Assembly (NCBI GenBank): GCA_900637675.1
Contig: LR134389.1
Coordinates: forward strand, 1,178,001-1,242,000
DNA length: 64,000 nucleotides
Direction of reading: 5' to 3'
DNA from: Streptococcus equi subsp. equi
Lineage (GTDB): Bacteria > Bacillota > Bacilli > Lactobacillales > Streptococcaceae
A program made the position numbers and the translations under genes. The stretch's first letter is position 1; each line of letters starts with the position of its first letter. The notes beneath the pieces were generated by a model. That model was not told where the DNA came from. It saw nothing but the letters and a program-made list of their open reading frames with translations, and ran no database searches. Positions 1 to 9,890 of this stretch are shown here, piece after piece.

Positions 1-323
1 CCAGGAAAAGCAAGCTGACCACTTTTTCGGCCTGATTGAGGAGCAGATAGACAGTAGCAATCCTCTCTTTCAGACCGTTTTCAAGACCTTTTTGAAAGAC
101 AGAGACAAGATTGAGAACGCACTGGATTTGCCTTATTCTAACGCTAAACTGGAGGCTACCAATAATCTCATCAAAGTCATCAAGCGCAATGCTTTTGGAT
201 TTCGGAACTTTGAAAACTTTAAAAGACGGATTTTGATCGCTATCAATATTAAAAAAGAGAAGACCAATTTAGTCCTCTCCAGATGTTAGCTTGTCAACTA
301 CCCACTACAGTTGACATGGAGCC
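1..323 (+). mobile_element. Right end of ISL3-family insertion sequence
   Basis: Bases 1-323 repeat 15802-16124 with one difference seen (an A/G change near base 290, silent in the transposase). The match covers the last part of the transposase and the right terminus ending GAGCC. The left part lies outside the window. It is in the same orientation as the complete copy at 14710-16124. The 8 bases after the terminus (TAAAGTTT, 324-331) would be its target duplication, which cannot be verified here. Confidence 0.9.
2..289 (+). CDS. ISL3-family transposase, C-terminal fragment
   Basis: This open frame runs in from the window edge and encodes the last ~95 residues of the transposase found complete at 14831-16090. 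It includes the conserved C-terminal stretch with NAKLEATNN and ends SRC. The protein would be a DDE-type transposase; only the end of the catalytic domain is visible. Whether this copy carries the same internal nonsense codon as the second copy cannot be seen. Confidence 0.85.
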   Translation, partial: QEKQADHFFGLIEEQIDSSNPLFQTVFKTFLKDRDKIENALDLPYSNAKLEATNNLIKVIKRNAFGFRNFENFKRRILIAINIKKEKTNLVLSRC

Positions 324-456
324 TAAAGTTTTGGACTAACCTTTTGGGGGCACCTCATTAGACGGGTGGTTCTGATTAAGGAGTTTATTGGTAGGTAGCT
401 TTGACTAATAATTAGGAGATTGATTTTATTAGTTATCTTGCTTTTTATTCTTTTGA

Positions 457-1848
457 TTAATCCATTGCTATATCAACGGTGACGTACTGAACTGGGATAT
501 CATAAAAGGGATCCTCTCTGCGTCCTAGGAAATCCTTTGCCTGCTGAGGGAAAGAGGCATAGCTCAGCACATCCTCCTCACAGCAGGCATAGCCTGCAAT
601 TTCTTGACGAAGCAAGGGCAATTGTGGCTCAATCAAATCTGCTGGACGACAAGTGATAACAGCTTCATCACCAATGATTTTCTCTTTAATACCTTCACCT
701 AGTGGCGCAGGAGGTTGGCCATAAAGTCCTCTGACATAGTCTTTGATTTCGTTTGGGACAACCTTGTAGCGTTCACCTGAAATAACATTCATTAAGGCCT
801 GTGTGCCAACCATTTGCGATAGCGGAGTCACCAGTGGGGGGTAGCCTAAATCAGCTCTAACCTTTGGAACCTCAGCCAGAACCTCTTCATATTTGTCAGA
901 GAGTCCCTGTTCCTTAAGCTGACTTAGCAAATTGGACAGCATGCCGCCAGGAACCTGATAAAGCAAGGTCTTAGGCTCAGTGTCTTTAACCTTGGGATTT
1001 AAAATGCCCTCTGCCCTGTAGTGATCTCGGATAGTATTAAAATACTCGGCAATTTTTGTCAGCCTTGTCATGTCTACTCCGGTATCAATCCCCAAGTCCT
1101 CTAAAGCAATAACCATCGATTCTGTTGCTGGCTGGCTTGTCCCGCCGGCAAATGAGGATATGGCAGTATCAATAATATCTGCACCAGCCTCTACGACCTT
1201 GAGATAGGTCATTTCAGAAATACCACTGGTAGCATGCGTGTGAACCTCAAGTGGTAGAGCAATGCTTTCCTTGATACGCTTCACTAATTGATAACCGGTC
1301 TCCGGGGTTAACACACCAGCCATATCCTTGATACAAATCGAATCTGCACCAATAGCCTGATAGGCTTTTGCTAAGGCTACAAAATAATCGATAGTATGAA
1401 CTGGACTTGTTGTGTAAGAAATAGCAACCTGTGCATGGCCACCGAATTCTTTTGTTGCTGAAACAGCTGTCTCTAGATTACGTGGATCATTTAGGGCATC
1501 AAAAATGCGCACAATATCAATACCGTTTTCAATTGATTTTTGGATAAAGCTGCGGACGACATCGTCAGCATAATTACGATAGCCCAAAAGATTTTGCCCA
1601 CGCAGGAGCATTTGTAATTTAGTTTTCTTGACTACTTTACGAATGGTTCTTAGACGCTCCCAAGGGTCTTCATTTAAGAAACGTAGGCAAGAATCAAAGG
1701 TAGCTCCTCCCCACATTTCTAGGGCATGATAGCCAGCATTATCTAGTGTTTCTAAAATCGGAATCATTTCCTTTGTAGTCATGCGGGTAGCAATTTGACT
1801 TTGCTGACCATCACGCAAAACTGTTTCTGTTATACGGATTTTTGTCAT
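457..1848 (-). CDS. oadA: Oxaloacetate decarboxylase alpha subunit (carboxyltransferase)
   Basis: Cytoplasmic carboxyltransferase of the Na+-translocating oxaloacetate decarboxylase: it moves CO2 from oxaloacetate (made by citrate lyase) to biotin, leaving pyruvate. The 463-residue protein has the family's N-terminal RDGQQS motif (residues 12-17) in a TIM-barrel, and a PYC_OADA-like C-terminal part. It has no C-terminal biotinyl domain; the biotin carrier is the separate oadD product, as in the Enterococcus faecalis type of complex. It is the last gene of the reverse-strand citrate operon, 30 bases after citX. An AGGAG-like ribosome site (complement of ctcctt) precedes the ATG at 1848. Confidence 0.95.
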   Translation of the reverse strand: MTKIRITETVLRDGQQSQIATRMTTKEMIPILETLDNAGYHALEMWGGATFDSCLRFLNEDPWERLRTIRKVVKKTKLQMLLRGQNLLGYRNYADDVVRSFIQKSIENGIDIVRIFDALNDPRNLETAVSATKEFGGHAQVAISYTTSPVHTIDYFVALAKAYQAIGADSICIKDMAGVLTPETGYQLVKRIKESIALPLEVHTHATSGISEMTYLKVVEAGADIIDTAISSFAGGTSQPATESMVIALEDLGIDTGVDMTRLTKIAEYFNTIRDHYRAEGILNPKVKDTEPKTLLYQVPGGMLSNLLSQLKEQGLSDKYEEVLAEVPKVRADLGYPPLVTPLSQMVGTQALMNVISGERYKVVPNEIKDYVRGLYGQPPAPLGEGIKEKIIGDEAVITCRPADLIEPQLPLLRQEIAGYACCEEDVLSYASFPQQAKDFLGRREDPFYDIPVQYVTVDIAMD

Positions 1849-1878
1849 ATCATTCTCCTTATAAGAATACCGTTGAGT

Positions 1879-2439
1879 CTAACTGAGCTGATTGCCTCCG
1901 TCAAAAAATGATTGGAGTAAGTGTACAAGGGCTGTCTGCATGTCTGCTACCGAGTGACTGCGATTTCTACTACAAGCCTTAGCCTCTTTTGAGCAAAGAT
2001 AGCAGCTGCGAGGAGGAAAGCCTAAGGCTGTTCGACTGATAGGGGTTGGCAGCTGATTTGTCAGCACTAAAACGTCCAAATCCATTAGCCTGCCAATCGG
2101 TAAATCAGTCTCAAGCTCAATCATTTTGAGCTTTAATGCCTGACTATCTAAGGCTGTCACAAGGTAATATTCATAACCCGTTTTTGGCAGCAAACGAAGC
2201 TGATAGCTGATCTGATTGCCAGACAGCTTTTCTAGGATTGCCTTGATAACACTATCAAATACCTCAAGTAAAGCAGGTGACGTTTTAATGGGGCCTGGAA
2301 TATTCATGGTCACAGAAAGCAGGCTTTCGTTTGAGAATTCTGTTAAAAGCTTTCCTTGACGAAGGCTTCTGTCCTCGCGTGCCCTTAGCATATCAGCTAG
2401 GGTAACAGCTTTCCCCTTGAAAATCAATTCCTTAGACAT
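1879..2439 (-). CDS. citX: Holo-citrate lyase acyl-carrier synthase (CitX)
   Basis: CitX transfers the 2'-(5''-triphosphoribosyl)-3'-dephospho-CoA prosthetic group, made by CitG, to the serine of the citrate lyase gamma subunit CitD. About 186 residues, usual for the family, with the typical central [14 protein letters not shown] region followed by PPRSCYLC. I take the ATG at 2439 (MSKEL), which overlaps the citF stop codon, so translation is probably coupled; an upstream TTG at 2454 is also possible. It lies between citF and oadA, the order seen in enterococcal citrate operons. Confidence 0.9.
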   Translation of the reverse strand: MSKELIFKGKAVTLADMLRAREDRSLRQGKLLTEFSNESLLSVTMNIPGPIKTSPALLEVFDSVIKAILEKLSGNQISYQLRLLPKTGYEYYLVTALDSQALKLKMIELETDLPIGRLMDLDVLVLTNQLPTPISRTALGFPPRSCYLCSKEAKACSRNRSHSVADMQTALVHLLQSFFDGGNQLS

Positions 2440-3964
2440 TGTAGACAACGTCAATCAGGCTGCCATCACGATACTCAATAAGAGCTACAACCTTATCACC
2501 GTATTGGATACGATCAGGTGTTCCAACAATCGAGTAAGCCTTTTCTTTTAATTCTTCGATACTAAATTGAGGAACCTTCAAGTCCTTGAAATGCTCTATC
2601 AAATCTGGACGGTTTGGATTGATAGCAATACCTATTTCTGTGACAACCACATCAACGCTTGTTCCAGGTGTAATTACTGTATTTACCTCATCTACAAAGG
2701 TTGGAATGCGTCCGCGGATAAGGGGTGAAATCACCAGACTCATTTTGGCAGCAAAGGCTGTGTCACAATGCCCTCCGGAAGCCCCACGAATAACACCGTC
2801 AGAACCTGTCATGACATTAACATTGAAATTAGTGTCAACCTCAAGCGCTGATAAAATACAGGTGTCTAATTGATTGATAACCGATCCCTTGCTTAGTGGT
2901 GAGGCATACATGTTAGCATCAATTTCGTAATGCTGAGCATTTTTACCAAGCGAAACTGCTGAAGGGTAATCAAAATCCTGTACATCTAGGATTTTCTCAA
3001 CTAATCCTTCTTCGAGCAATTCTACCATAGCGTTTGTAATGCCTCCAAGGGCAAAGCTTGCCTTGATATTTTCTTGAAGCATGGCCTCACGCATGAACCT
3101 AGTCACTGCTAAGGAAGCTCCTCCTGTACCTGTTTGGAAGGAAAAGCCATTTTTAAAGTAAGGCGACTGTGTGATAACCTTAGCGGCATATTCGGCAATT
3201 AGGAGCTCCTTAGGATTTTTGGTGAACCGCGTTGCTCCCTTAGCGATTCCTTGTGGATCACCAATAGCATCAACTGTCACGACATAATCAACATCAGTTT
3301 GCGGAATGCTAATTGGGGTGTTAGGATAATCAACTAGGTGATCTGTCAGCACCACCACCTGATCTGCGTACTTGGCATCGATCATAGCATAGCCAAGTGA
3401 GCCGCAGGTAGCCTTACCAATCGTACCGTTGACATTACCATATTCATCTGAGCTTGGTGCTCCTAAAAAGGCAACGTCAATATGAATATCACCACTAGCA
3501 ATCGCACGAGCACGTCCTCCATGAGAACGAATCACAACAGGCTTTTCCATAATCCCTGATGAAATAGCTGCCCCAACCTTATCACGTAAACCTGATGAGG
3601 TAATGCTTGTAACCACTCCGTTTTTAATGTGCTCAATTAATGGCTCATGCACATTGGCAATAGAGCTTGGAGCAATAGCTAAATCTTTGATTCCCATGCT
3701 GGCTATCTCATCAAGAACCATATTCATGACGAAGTCCCCCTCACGAAAATGATGGTGAAATGAAATGGTCATGCCATCTTTTAGGCCTGTCTTTTCAATA
3801 GCTTCACGAATAGAGCCAAGCAATTTACTGTCACCTGGCTTTACAGGCTTAATGCGGCGGCTTGATTCATTGTAGCTAGTGATACGTGCTAGCTCTCCTT
3901 CAAATACTCCATAGTGATCAGCATACTCCTGAGGAATATCACGACCAAGTTTATTTTTAACCAT
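2432..3964 (-). CDS. citF: Citrate lyase alpha subunit (citrate CoA-transferase)
   Basis: The alpha subunit exchanges the acetyl group on the ACP (CitD) for citrate, the first half-reaction of citrate cleavage. Its 510 residues match the family length, and the sequence is of CitF type throughout (for example [14 protein letters not shown] near the N-terminus and [11 protein letters not shown] near residue 395). A clear AGGAGG ribosome site lies before the ATG at 3964. It sits one base after citE and overlaps the start of citX. No damage is visible. Confidence 0.95.
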   Translation of the reverse strand: MVKNKLGRDIPQEYADHYGVFEGELARITSYNESSRRIKPVKPGDSKLLGSIREAIEKTGLKDGMTISFHHHFREGDFVMNMVLDEIASMGIKDLAIAPSSIANVHEPLIEHIKNGVVTSITSSGLRDKVGAAISSGIMEKPVVIRSHGGRARAIASGDIHIDVAFLGAPSSDEYGNVNGTIGKATCGSLGYAMIDAKYADQVVVLTDHLVDYPNTPISIPQTDVDYVVTVDAIGDPQGIAKGATRFTKNPKELLIAEYAAKVITQSPYFKNGFSFQTGTGGASLAVTRFMREAMLQENIKASFALGGITNAMVELLEEGLVEKILDVQDFDYPSAVSLGKNAQHYEIDANMYASPLSKGSVINQLDTCILSALEVDTNFNVNVMTGSDGVIRGASGGHCDTAFAAKMSLVISPLIRGRIPTFVDEVNTVITPGTSVDVVVTEIGIAINPNRPDLIEHFKDLKVPQFSIEELKEKAYSIVGTPDRIQYGDKVVALIEYRDGSLIDVVYNV

Positions 3965-3965
3965 G

Positions 3966-4853
3966 CTAAATGTCCTCCTCTGTTAATACCCCAGCAGCTG
4001 TTGCCAAAGCGATAACACGCTGTGCACGCTCTACGATTGGCTTATCTACCATTTTTCCATTTAATGAAATGACACCTGATCCCTTACTTTCAGCCTCACG
4101 AATGGCCCAGATCACTTGCTTGGCGTGACTAATCTCTTTTTCGGTTGGTGTATAAATCTCATTTACCAATGGAATCTGACGAGGGTTGATGACAGATTTA
4201 CCATCAAAGCCTAATTGCTTGATATGACGCACCTCAGCTTGGAAGCCTTCTGTATTGTTGACATCTGAATAAACGGTATCAATTGCTGCAATCCCAGCAG
4301 CACGTGCTGCGTGAAGAATCATGCTGCGGGCAAAGAATAATTCTTGTCCATCTGGGTAGCGACGTGTTTTCATATTAGTCACATAATCCTCTGCGCCGAG
4401 GGCAATACCAATGAGACGATTTGAGGCCTTTGCAATCTCACGAGCTTTTAAGACCCCTTCTGCAGACTCGATAGCTGCCATCATGCGTGTACGACCAACA
4501 GCAATCCCATTGTCACGCTCAACACGCTCAATGACTGCCTCAACATCAATAATATCCTGGGCAGTTTCTGTCTTTGGCAGGCGAATAACATCAACACCTG
4601 CTAACACAACTGCCTCAATATCCAGAGCACCACAAGAGTCTAGGCTATTAACGCGCACAACTGTCTCAACATTTGAATAATCAAAGGTTTTTAGGGCAAA
4701 ATGAACAAGGGCGCGAGAGGTGTCTTTTTCTTTTAAGGAAACTGAATCCTCTAAATCAAACATGATAGAGTCCGCTCCAAACAAGGGTGCATCTCTTAGC
4801 ATAGCCGCATTAGCGCCCGGAACAAACATCATCGTTCTTCTTAAGCGTTCCAT
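3966..4853 (-). CDS. citE: Citrate lyase beta subunit (citryl-ACP lyase)
   Basis: CitE splits citryl-ACP into oxaloacetate and acetyl-ACP. The 295-residue protein has the HpcH/HpaI-type fold signatures: an N-terminal [10 protein letters not shown], the acidic segment DLEDSV near residue 35, [11 protein letters not shown] in the middle, and [12 protein letters not shown] toward the end. Its start overlaps the 3' end of citD by 13 bases, so the two are probably translationally coupled. Oxaloacetate produced here feeds the decarboxylase encoded on either side. Confidence 0.95.
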   Translation of the reverse strand: MERLRRTMMFVPGANAAMLRDAPLFGADSIMFDLEDSVSLKEKDTSRALVHFALKTFDYSNVETVVRVNSLDSCGALDIEAVVLAGVDVIRLPKTETAQDIIDVEAVIERVERDNGIAVGRTRMMAAIESAEGVLKAREIAKASNRLIGIALGAEDYVTNMKTRRYPDGQELFFARSMILHAARAAGIAAIDTVYSDVNNTEGFQAEVRHIKQLGFDGKSVINPRQIPLVNEIYTPTEKEISHAKQVIWAIREAESKGSGVISLNGKMVDKPIVERAQRVIALATAAGVLTEEDI

Positions 4854-5149
4854 GAGTCGATCTCCTTCCAGTTGTAATGCTCAACTCCAGCAGCACGATG
4901 GACTGCTGCAATTGTTCTTGCCTGAATGGTACAATCCAAGGCTCCCTTATCAACAGCTTCGATCGTTGCTGACTCAACGCCCAGCCTGGCAAGTGTTGTC
5001 TTGATTAATGCTCTGATATGATTGCCAAATTGTTTTTCAACGCTTGAATCCAATTCCAAAACGATTCCCTGACCATCATTAGGTGATATTGTTATCATCA
5101 TGTCGCTAGATTCAAGCGAACCAGCAACAGCAATTTGTTTGATCTCCAT
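4841..5149 (-). CDS. citD: Citrate lyase gamma subunit (acyl carrier protein)
   Basis: Small acyl carrier protein (102 residues) that carries the phosphoribosyl-dephospho-CoA arm shuttling acetyl and citryl groups between CitF and CitE. The expected modification site lies in GSLESSD; by family precedent it is the serine near residue 14. A good ribosome site (AAGGAGG, complement of cctcctt just after 5157) precedes the ATG. In E. faecalis citC sits just upstream of citD; here that position is empty and citC is found at 12180. Confidence 0.95.
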   Translation of the reverse strand: MEIKQIAVAGSLESSDMMITISPNDGQGIVLELDSSVEKQFGNHIRALIKTTLARLGVESATIEAVDKGALDCTIQARTIAAVHRAAGVEHYNWKEIDSWNA

Positions 5150-5181
5150 TTGATTGACCTCCTTGTTTAGATCATATTCTA

Positions 5182-5316
5182 TTATTTTTCTACTGGAAAT
5201 AGCTTAATCAGAGCCTCTGCTACAATATAGAGAATTCCTAATACAACAAATACTCCTGCCATTCCAAGTGCCATTAGCTCAAAGGATTGGATCAAATGGT
5301 CTATATTGATTGTCAT
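5182..5316 (-). CDS. oadG: OadG-like small membrane subunit
   Basis: A 44-residue open frame between oadB and citD. It has a short polar N-terminus, one hydrophobic helix (about residues 13-38, rich in Gly, Val, Leu and Ile) and a short tail ending PVEK. The start ATG at 5316 has an AAAGGA ribosome site 7 bases upstream. Size, single membrane helix and position beside oadB fit the gamma subunit that anchors oxaloacetate decarboxylase parts at the membrane. The assignment rests on context and helix pattern, so OadG-like is safer than OadG. Confidence 0.6.
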   Translation of the reverse strand: MTINIDHLIQSFELMALGMAGVFVVLGILYIVAEALIKLFPVEK

Positions 5317-5330
5317 AAGCACGTCCTTTC

Positions 5331-6451
5331 TTAGCTAAAGTAAGCAAGCAGCAAGCCACCTGCAATAACTGAGGCGATTTGACCAGATACATTAGCACCC
5401 ACAGCATACATCAAGATGAAATTCTGCGGATCCTCATCAGTGGCCATTTTTTGAATCACACGACTTGACATTGGAAAGGCTGAAATTCCAGCAGCTCCGA
5501 TCATTGGGTTGATTTTTTCCTTACGGAATAAATTCAAGAATTTGGCAAACATCACACCACCAATCGAATCCATGATAAAGGCCAACAGACCAAAAATGAT
5601 AATAAGCAGGGTTTGCACATTCAAGAAAAGCTCGGCCTGCATTTTGATAGAGATGGTTAGTCCTAGTAAAATACTGATGATATTGACCAATTCGTTTTGA
5701 GCGGTCTGTGACAATCGGTCCAAGACACCACATTCACGAAGCAGGTTCCCAAACATCAAAAAACCAACCAATGGTAACGAAATTGGAGCAATAAAGCCGG
5801 CTACAAGTGTGATCACAATAGGAAAGAGGATCTTCGTTAATTGTGACACATTCTCAGCCTTATAGGTCATACGAATACGACGCTCTTTTTTGGTAGTAAC
5901 TAGCTTGATCGCAAAGGGCTGAATGATCGGAACCAAAGCCATGTAAGAATAAGCTGCCACTGTGATAGGCCCTAGCAAATCCTTTGCCAATTGGTTTGCT
6001 ACAAAAATTGATGTTGGACCGTCAGCAGCACCAATGATACCAATTGAAGCTGCTTCCTTAATATCAAAGCCAGCTAATACGGCTACAACGACAACAAAGA
6101 AAATCCCAAATTGAGCTGCCGCACCGAATAATAGCATGAAAGGATTTTGAAGTAAAGGACCAAAGTCAATCATGGCACCAATACCGATAAAAATAAGTAA
6201 TGGAAACAGCTCTGTACCGATTCCAAAATTGAATAAGGCATCAAAGACCCCTTCTTGCTCAACACCATTAACAACCTGTGTTAAGACTCCTGTGCCGGGA
6301 AAGTTGACTAAAATAGTACCCAGTCCCATGGGAACTAGTAAGGTTGGTTCGTATTCTTTTTTATTCCTAGATACATTAAGACAGCACCGATAAGCATCAT
6401 AATGATTTGAGGAATAGTGATGGAGGTTACTCCTGCAATTAATGTTTCCAC
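5331..6451 (-). CDS. oadB: Na+-transporting oxaloacetate decarboxylase beta subunit, frameshifted in this sequence
   Basis: Integral membrane subunit that decarboxylates carboxybiotin and exports Na+. The open part (5331-6329) has about nine hydrophobic segments and the family signatures GAADGPTSIF and GVMFAKFLNLF. The true start is the GTG at 6451, preceded by AAGGAAG; from there 35 residues of matching N-terminus (METLIAGVTSI type) can be read until the frame is lost at a run of six T (6357-6362). One more base there restores GIKKEYEPTLLVPMGLG. I read this as a homopolymer miscall rather than a real mutation. Confidence 0.85.
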
Positions 6452-6500
6452 AAATGTACTTCCTTTTCTACAACATTTTAAATCAAGACACGACTTAGGA

Positions 6501-6896
6501 TTAGCTAATGGTGATTAAGCCTTCACCAGGGTTGACCACCTGACCTGCAGTAACATGAATCCCTGTGACTGTACCAGCTGTTGAGGCGACAATCTCATTT
6601 TCCATTTTCATAGCCTCTAAAATCAATAGAGGCTGATTTTCATGTACGACATCACCAACATTAACTAAAACCTTTAAGATAATACCAGGCATAGGTGAGG
6701 GCATTGCATCTGCCCCTGCTGATACAGGTGCTGCTGGAGCTTGCGGAGCTTCTGCTGCCTTTTTTTCGGCTACAGGGGCTGGAGCTACTGCTGGTTGAAC
6801 AGGAGGTACTACTGGGGCTTGGGAGGGAGCACCGATTTCTTCCATTTCAACTAGGTACTCTTTTCCGTCAATGGTAATTTTAAACTTACGCAACAT
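6501..6896 (-). CDS. oadD: Biotin carrier subunit of oxaloacetate decarboxylase
   Basis: 131-residue biotin carboxyl carrier protein. A short N-terminal segment is followed by a flexible Ala/Pro-rich linker (about residues 25-60) and a biotinyl domain with EAMKME, where Lys97 is the expected biotin site. It carries CO2 from OadA to OadB. The gene lies 17 bases after oadH, with an AGGAGAAAAG ribosome site. A separate carrier gene, instead of a domain on OadA, is the arrangement known from E. faecalis (OadD). Confidence 0.9.
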   Translation of the reverse strand: MLRKFKITIDGKEYLVEMEEIGAPSQAPVVPPVQPAVAPAPVAEKKAAEAPQAPAAPVSAGADAMPSPMPGIILKVLVNVGDVVHENQPLLILEAMKMENEIVASTAGTVTGIHVTAGQVVNPGEGLITIS

Positions 6897-6913
6897 AATC
6901 TTTTCTCCTTTTA

Positions 6914-7258
6914 CTATTTGTGGCTAACGTTTACTTTCTTACTATAAATGGACCTAACCAGAAATTGACTCTCTGGATAAACACCAGCTGCAATGCTTGA
7001 TGCTATTAAGGATACGGTTAAGGCCTCAGGATTGCGCTGTAGGATTCGTTTTACCTTAAACTGACTGCTAGCTTGCTCGCCAGCTGCAATGGCACTGGCA
7101 ATCAGACTAACTGTCTGATAATCCTTTTTATCTGCAGCAATGTAGCTAGGCACTGGCTCCCAGTCATCTAACGGAAATTCAGGCTTATTTTCTCTGTCTT
7201 GATGGCTTGTGGCTGCCTCTTTTTTAGAGCGTCTAAACATGTTTTGAAAAAACTGCAT
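6914..7258 (-). CDS. oadH: OadH-like small subunit of the oxaloacetate decarboxylase
   Basis: First gene of the reverse-strand citrate operon, 114 residues. It has a basic N-terminus, a proline-containing middle (VPSYIAADKKDYQTVSLIASAIA) and two copies of a VSLIAS-IAAG repeat (about residues 50-60 and 80-90), a pattern seen in gamma-type or accessory decarboxylase proteins. Gene order oadH-oadD-oadB matches E. faecalis, where OadH is reported to be needed for assembly of the membrane complex. I assign it by position and repeat pattern; the similarity is not proven here. AGGAGG lies 6 bases before the ATG. Confidence 0.65.
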   Translation of the reverse strand: MQFFQNMFRRSKKEAATSHQDRENKPEFPLDDWEPVPSYIAADKKDYQTVSLIASAIAAGEQASSQFKVKRILQRNPEALTVSLIASSIAAGVYPESQFLVRSIYSKKVNVSHK

Positions 7259-7354
7259 AAGCTACCTCCTTTCTTAGTTTGCCCACAAATGGGAAGCTTC
7301 TATGCTTATTATATACCACCTCATCCTTTTGGAATGGCTTTTTTGTGTTCTTTC

Positions 7355-7368
7355 TAAGAGCGCTTTCA
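7355..7368 (-). promoter_or_regulatory. Probable cre site (CcpA), oadH side
   Basis: On the minus strand this reads TGAAAGCGCTCTTA, matching the cre core TGAAARCGYT but weaker in the 3' half. It lies about 100 bases upstream of oadH and upstream of a TATAAT-type -10 (complement at 7308-7313). Carbon-catabolite repression of both citrate operons through such sites is known in E. faecalis; here it is inferred from sequence only. Confidence 0.55.
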
Positions 7369-7385
7369 CATTTTCAAGGATTTTC

Positions 7386-7429
7386 TTATTTTAGTTAACC
7401 ATTTTTATAAAAACAGTTAACTAAAATAA
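7386..7429. promoter_or_regulatory. Long inverted repeat, candidate CitO operator
   Basis: Perfect 14-base arms TTATTTTAGTTAAC (7386-7399) and GTTAACTAAAATAA (7416-7429) flank a 16-base AT spacer in the divergent oadH/citH intergenic region. It is too far from either gene to be a terminator and lacks a T-tract. The neighbouring citO encodes a GntR-family activator type that binds AT-rich inverted repeats between the divergent citrate operons in E. faecalis. Binding by CitO is inference. Confidence 0.6.
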
Positions 7430-7585
7430 ATATGACTGATTTTAAAAAATGCTGAAACACACTGCGATTACTGAAGATAAGAGCAACTAACTGCTGTTGA
7501 AAACATTAATGTAACCATTTATTTTTTCAGGATCTGCTTTCAAAATGTTTTTTTTGTGTTTTTCCGTACATGGAGGTATTTCTTT

Positions 7586-7607
7586 TGCGAACGCTTTCAT
7601 TTATACT
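7586..7607 (+). promoter_or_regulatory. cre site and -10 box of citH
   Basis: TGCGAACGCTTTCA (7586-7599; reverse strand TGAAAGCGTTCGCA) differs from the cre consensus at one position and directly abuts TATACT (7602-7607), which looks like the -10 of citH, 32 bases before the ATG. A repressor bound here would block RNA polymerase. Confidence 0.6.
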
Positions 7608-7638
7608 GAAGTCATAAAATCAAAAAGGAGATAACAAT

Positions 7639-9042
7639 ATGTTATTAACAGTTCTAGCTTATGCTATGATTATTATCTTCATGTATGTCGTCATGAAGAA
7701 AAAAATGACCCCTTTTACAGCTCTGGTCATGATTCCGTTGATAATGACAATTGCTGTTATATTAACAGGCTCTGCTGATTTTACATCAGACGCCAAATTT
7801 GTTGCCTTTGTTGGTGAGGATGGGCTTGCTAAAAATCTGACAGCTATTGGTCCTATGATCATGTACGGTATTAATAACACTGCTAAGACAGGTATTATGC
7901 TGCTTTTTGCGATCCTGTTCTTTTCCATTATGCTAGATGCTGGCTTGTTTGACCCGATTACTGAAAAAATGATTCGCTTTGCTAAGGGAGACCCGATGAA
8001 GGTCTTGATGGCAACTGCAATTGTTGCAGCAGCTGTTTCACTTAATGGTGATGGTACAACAACAACCTTGATTTGCTGCTCTGCTTTTTTACCAATCTAT
8101 AAGAAATTAAACATGCGCATCATGAATCTTGGTGTCTTGATTATCCTGCAAAACACTATCATGAACCTGCTTCCTTGGGGTGGTCCAACTGCGCGTGCCA
8201 TGTCTGTGCTTAGTGTGGGACCTGAAATCCTTGGATACCTTGCACCTGGTATGGTTTTGTCTCTTCTTTATGTCATTTGTTGGGTTGCGCCAAGCATGGG
8301 ACGCAAGGAGCGTGCAAGACTTGGTGTTGTTGATTTGACCGAAGAGGAAATGCGTAAGCTAACAGACATTACAGATCCAGATACGCTTTCTATCCGTCGT
8401 CCTAAAAACTTTGCCTTTAATGCTATCTTAACCATCGGCTTAATCACTTGGCTGGTTGCTGGCTCTTTCTATAAGGCTATTGCTATGGCACCACTTCTTT
8501 TATTTGCAGTGGGAACCTGTATTGCCCTTATTGTTAACTATCCTGTCCTAAAGGACCAAACAAAGCGTATTGGTGATAATGCCGGTGATGCTGTTCAGGT
8601 TGTTATTCTGGTTTTTGCTGCTGGTATCTTCATGGGACTTTTCCAAGGCTCTGGTATGGCTAGTGCTCTTGCTCAAAGCTTTGCAACGATTATTCCAAAG
8701 CAATTGGCTGGCTTCTGGGGACTTGTTATTGCCCTGATTTCAGCTCCTGGTACTTTCTTTATCTCAAATGATGGCTTCTACTATGGTATTTTGCCAGTCT
8801 TAGCGGAGGCTGGAGCTGAATATGGCTTTAGCAACATGGCGATGGCTCTTGCTTCTCTGATGGGACAAGCCTTCCATTTGCTCAGTCCATTGGTGGCCTT
8901 TATTTACCTGCTTCTTCGTCTTACTGGGCTTGATATGGGAGAATGGCAAAAAGAAGCTGCTAAATACGCGATTATTATCTTTATTATCTTTGTTGTAACC
9001 ATTATTGCAATGGGACAAATGCCGCTTTACATTCCACAATAG
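7639..9042 (+). CDS. citH: Citrate transporter, CitMHS family
   Basis: 467-residue integral membrane protein with about 12 hydrophobic segments, which imports citrate (probably as a metal complex) with protons. Family-type stretches include NGDGTTTTLICC (residues ~136-147), LLPWGGPTARA (~178) and SNDGFYYGILPVL (~377). AAAAAGGAG lies 9 bases before the ATG. It heads the forward operon, divergent from the lyase/decarboxylase operon, as citH does in E. faecalis. The symbol citM is also used for this family in other genera. The gene is intact. Confidence 0.9.
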   Translation: MLLTVLAYAMIIIFMYVVMKKKMTPFTALVMIPLIMTIAVILTGSADFTSDAKFVAFVGEDGLAKNLTAIGPMIMYGINNTAKTGIMLLFAILFFSIMLDAGLFDPITEKMIRFAKGDPMKVLMATAIVAAAVSLNGDGTTTTLICCSAFLPIYKKLNMRIMNLGVLIILQNTIMNLLPWGGPTARAMSVLSVGPEILGYLAPGMVLSLLYVICWVAPSMGRKERARLGVVDLTEEEMRKLTDITDPDTLSIRRPKNFAFNAILTIGLITWLVAGSFYKAIAMAPLLLFAVGTCIALIVNYPVLKDQTKRIGDNAGDAVQVVILVFAAGIFMGLFQGSGMASALAQSFATIIPKQLAGFWGLVIALISAPGTFFISNDGFYYGILPVLAEAGAEYGFSNMAMALASLMGQAFHLLSPLVAFIYLLLRLTGLDMGEWQKEAAKYAIIIFIIFVVTIIAMGQMPLYIPQ

Positions 9043-9079
9043 GTCACGAGCTATTATTAGGACTGTAGTGTGGGCTAAT

Positions 9080-9118
9080 GAAAGCCATGTTCTTTCACGA
9101 GCATGGCTTTCGCCTTTT
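9080..9118 (+). terminator. Rho-independent terminator after citH
   Basis: Ten-base perfect stem GAAAGCCATG / CATGGCTTTC with a 12-base loop, followed by gcctttt. It lies 38 bases past the citH stop, so citO is probably read mainly from its own promoter or by readthrough. Confidence 0.8.
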
Positions 9119-9194
9119 AGGAGGCTAATTATTATTTTCATTAGTAATGATTTTCAGTATAATAATATCATGATATGAACATTAAGGAGATTAT

Positions 9195-9890
9195 ATGAAT
9201 CCTATTATCGAAGCAGTAAAGAATAATCTTGACCTATCCCGCAATATCCCTTTGAAAATAGCTTTTTATAACGCCCTAAAGAAAACTATTATTTTAAGAC
9301 AAATTCCTGCTGGCAGTCGTATCAACGAAAAAGAATTTTCCATTGCCCTAAATATTAGCAGAACACCAATCAGGTACGCTCTAGGATTGTTATCAGAGGA
9401 GCATTTGGTAGAGCATATTCCTAAAAAAGGCATTATTGTCAAGGGTGTTAGTATTCAAGATGCTTGTGAAATCTTTGAAATCAGAAAAGCGCTTGAAACA
9501 CTGGCAACAAGCACCGCTATGTATTTGATGACAGAGGAAGATTTTCAGGTCATGCATGATTTGTTGGCTGATTGTGAAACCTTTATAGAAGATGACGATC
9601 TCAACAGAATTCTAGATAATTTCAACAGCTTTAATAATCTGATTTACAGCTATAGTCAGATGGTCAGATTAAAAGAAATTGTCACTGAATTGCAGACCTA
9701 CCTTGTTTACTTTAGAAAAATTTCGATCTCTTCCCTAGAAAGACGAAAACGCGCTTTATCTGAGCATTGGATGATTTATCGTGGCATGAAAAATCGTGAC
9801 CACGAGCAAATCACCCTTATTACGCATGAGCACCTCAACAGCTCACTAGAATTTATCCTACAGGAAATGAGCAGGCGTCAGGATGACTAA
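9195..9890 (+). CDS. citO: GntR-family (FCD domain) regulator of citrate genes
   Basis: 231 residues: an N-terminal winged helix-turn-helix (about residues 28-80, with [23 protein letters not shown], typical of the GntR/FadR group) and a helical FCD ligand domain with IFEIRKALE near residue 95. In E. faecalis CitO senses citrate and activates both divergent citrate operons; the same gene position here supports that role. AAGGAG lies before the ATG. Its last codons overlap the start of citG by 8 bases. Confidence 0.85.
   Translation: MNPIIEAVKNNLDLSRNIPLKIAFYNALKKTIILRQIPAGSRINEKEFSIALNISRTPIRYALGLLSEEHLVEHIPKKGIIVKGVSIQDACEIFEIRKALETLATSTAMYLMTEEDFQVMHDLLADCETFIEDDDLNRILDNFNSFNNLIYSYSQMVRLKEIVTELQTYLVYFRKISISSLERRKRALSEHWMIYRGMKNRDHEQITLITHEHLNSSLEFILQEMSRRQDD

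Noticed and set aside
324..345. Another IS end right of the ISL3 tail (ccttttgggggca)
   Set aside because: Only about 12 bases resemble the IS3 terminus and no further match follows.
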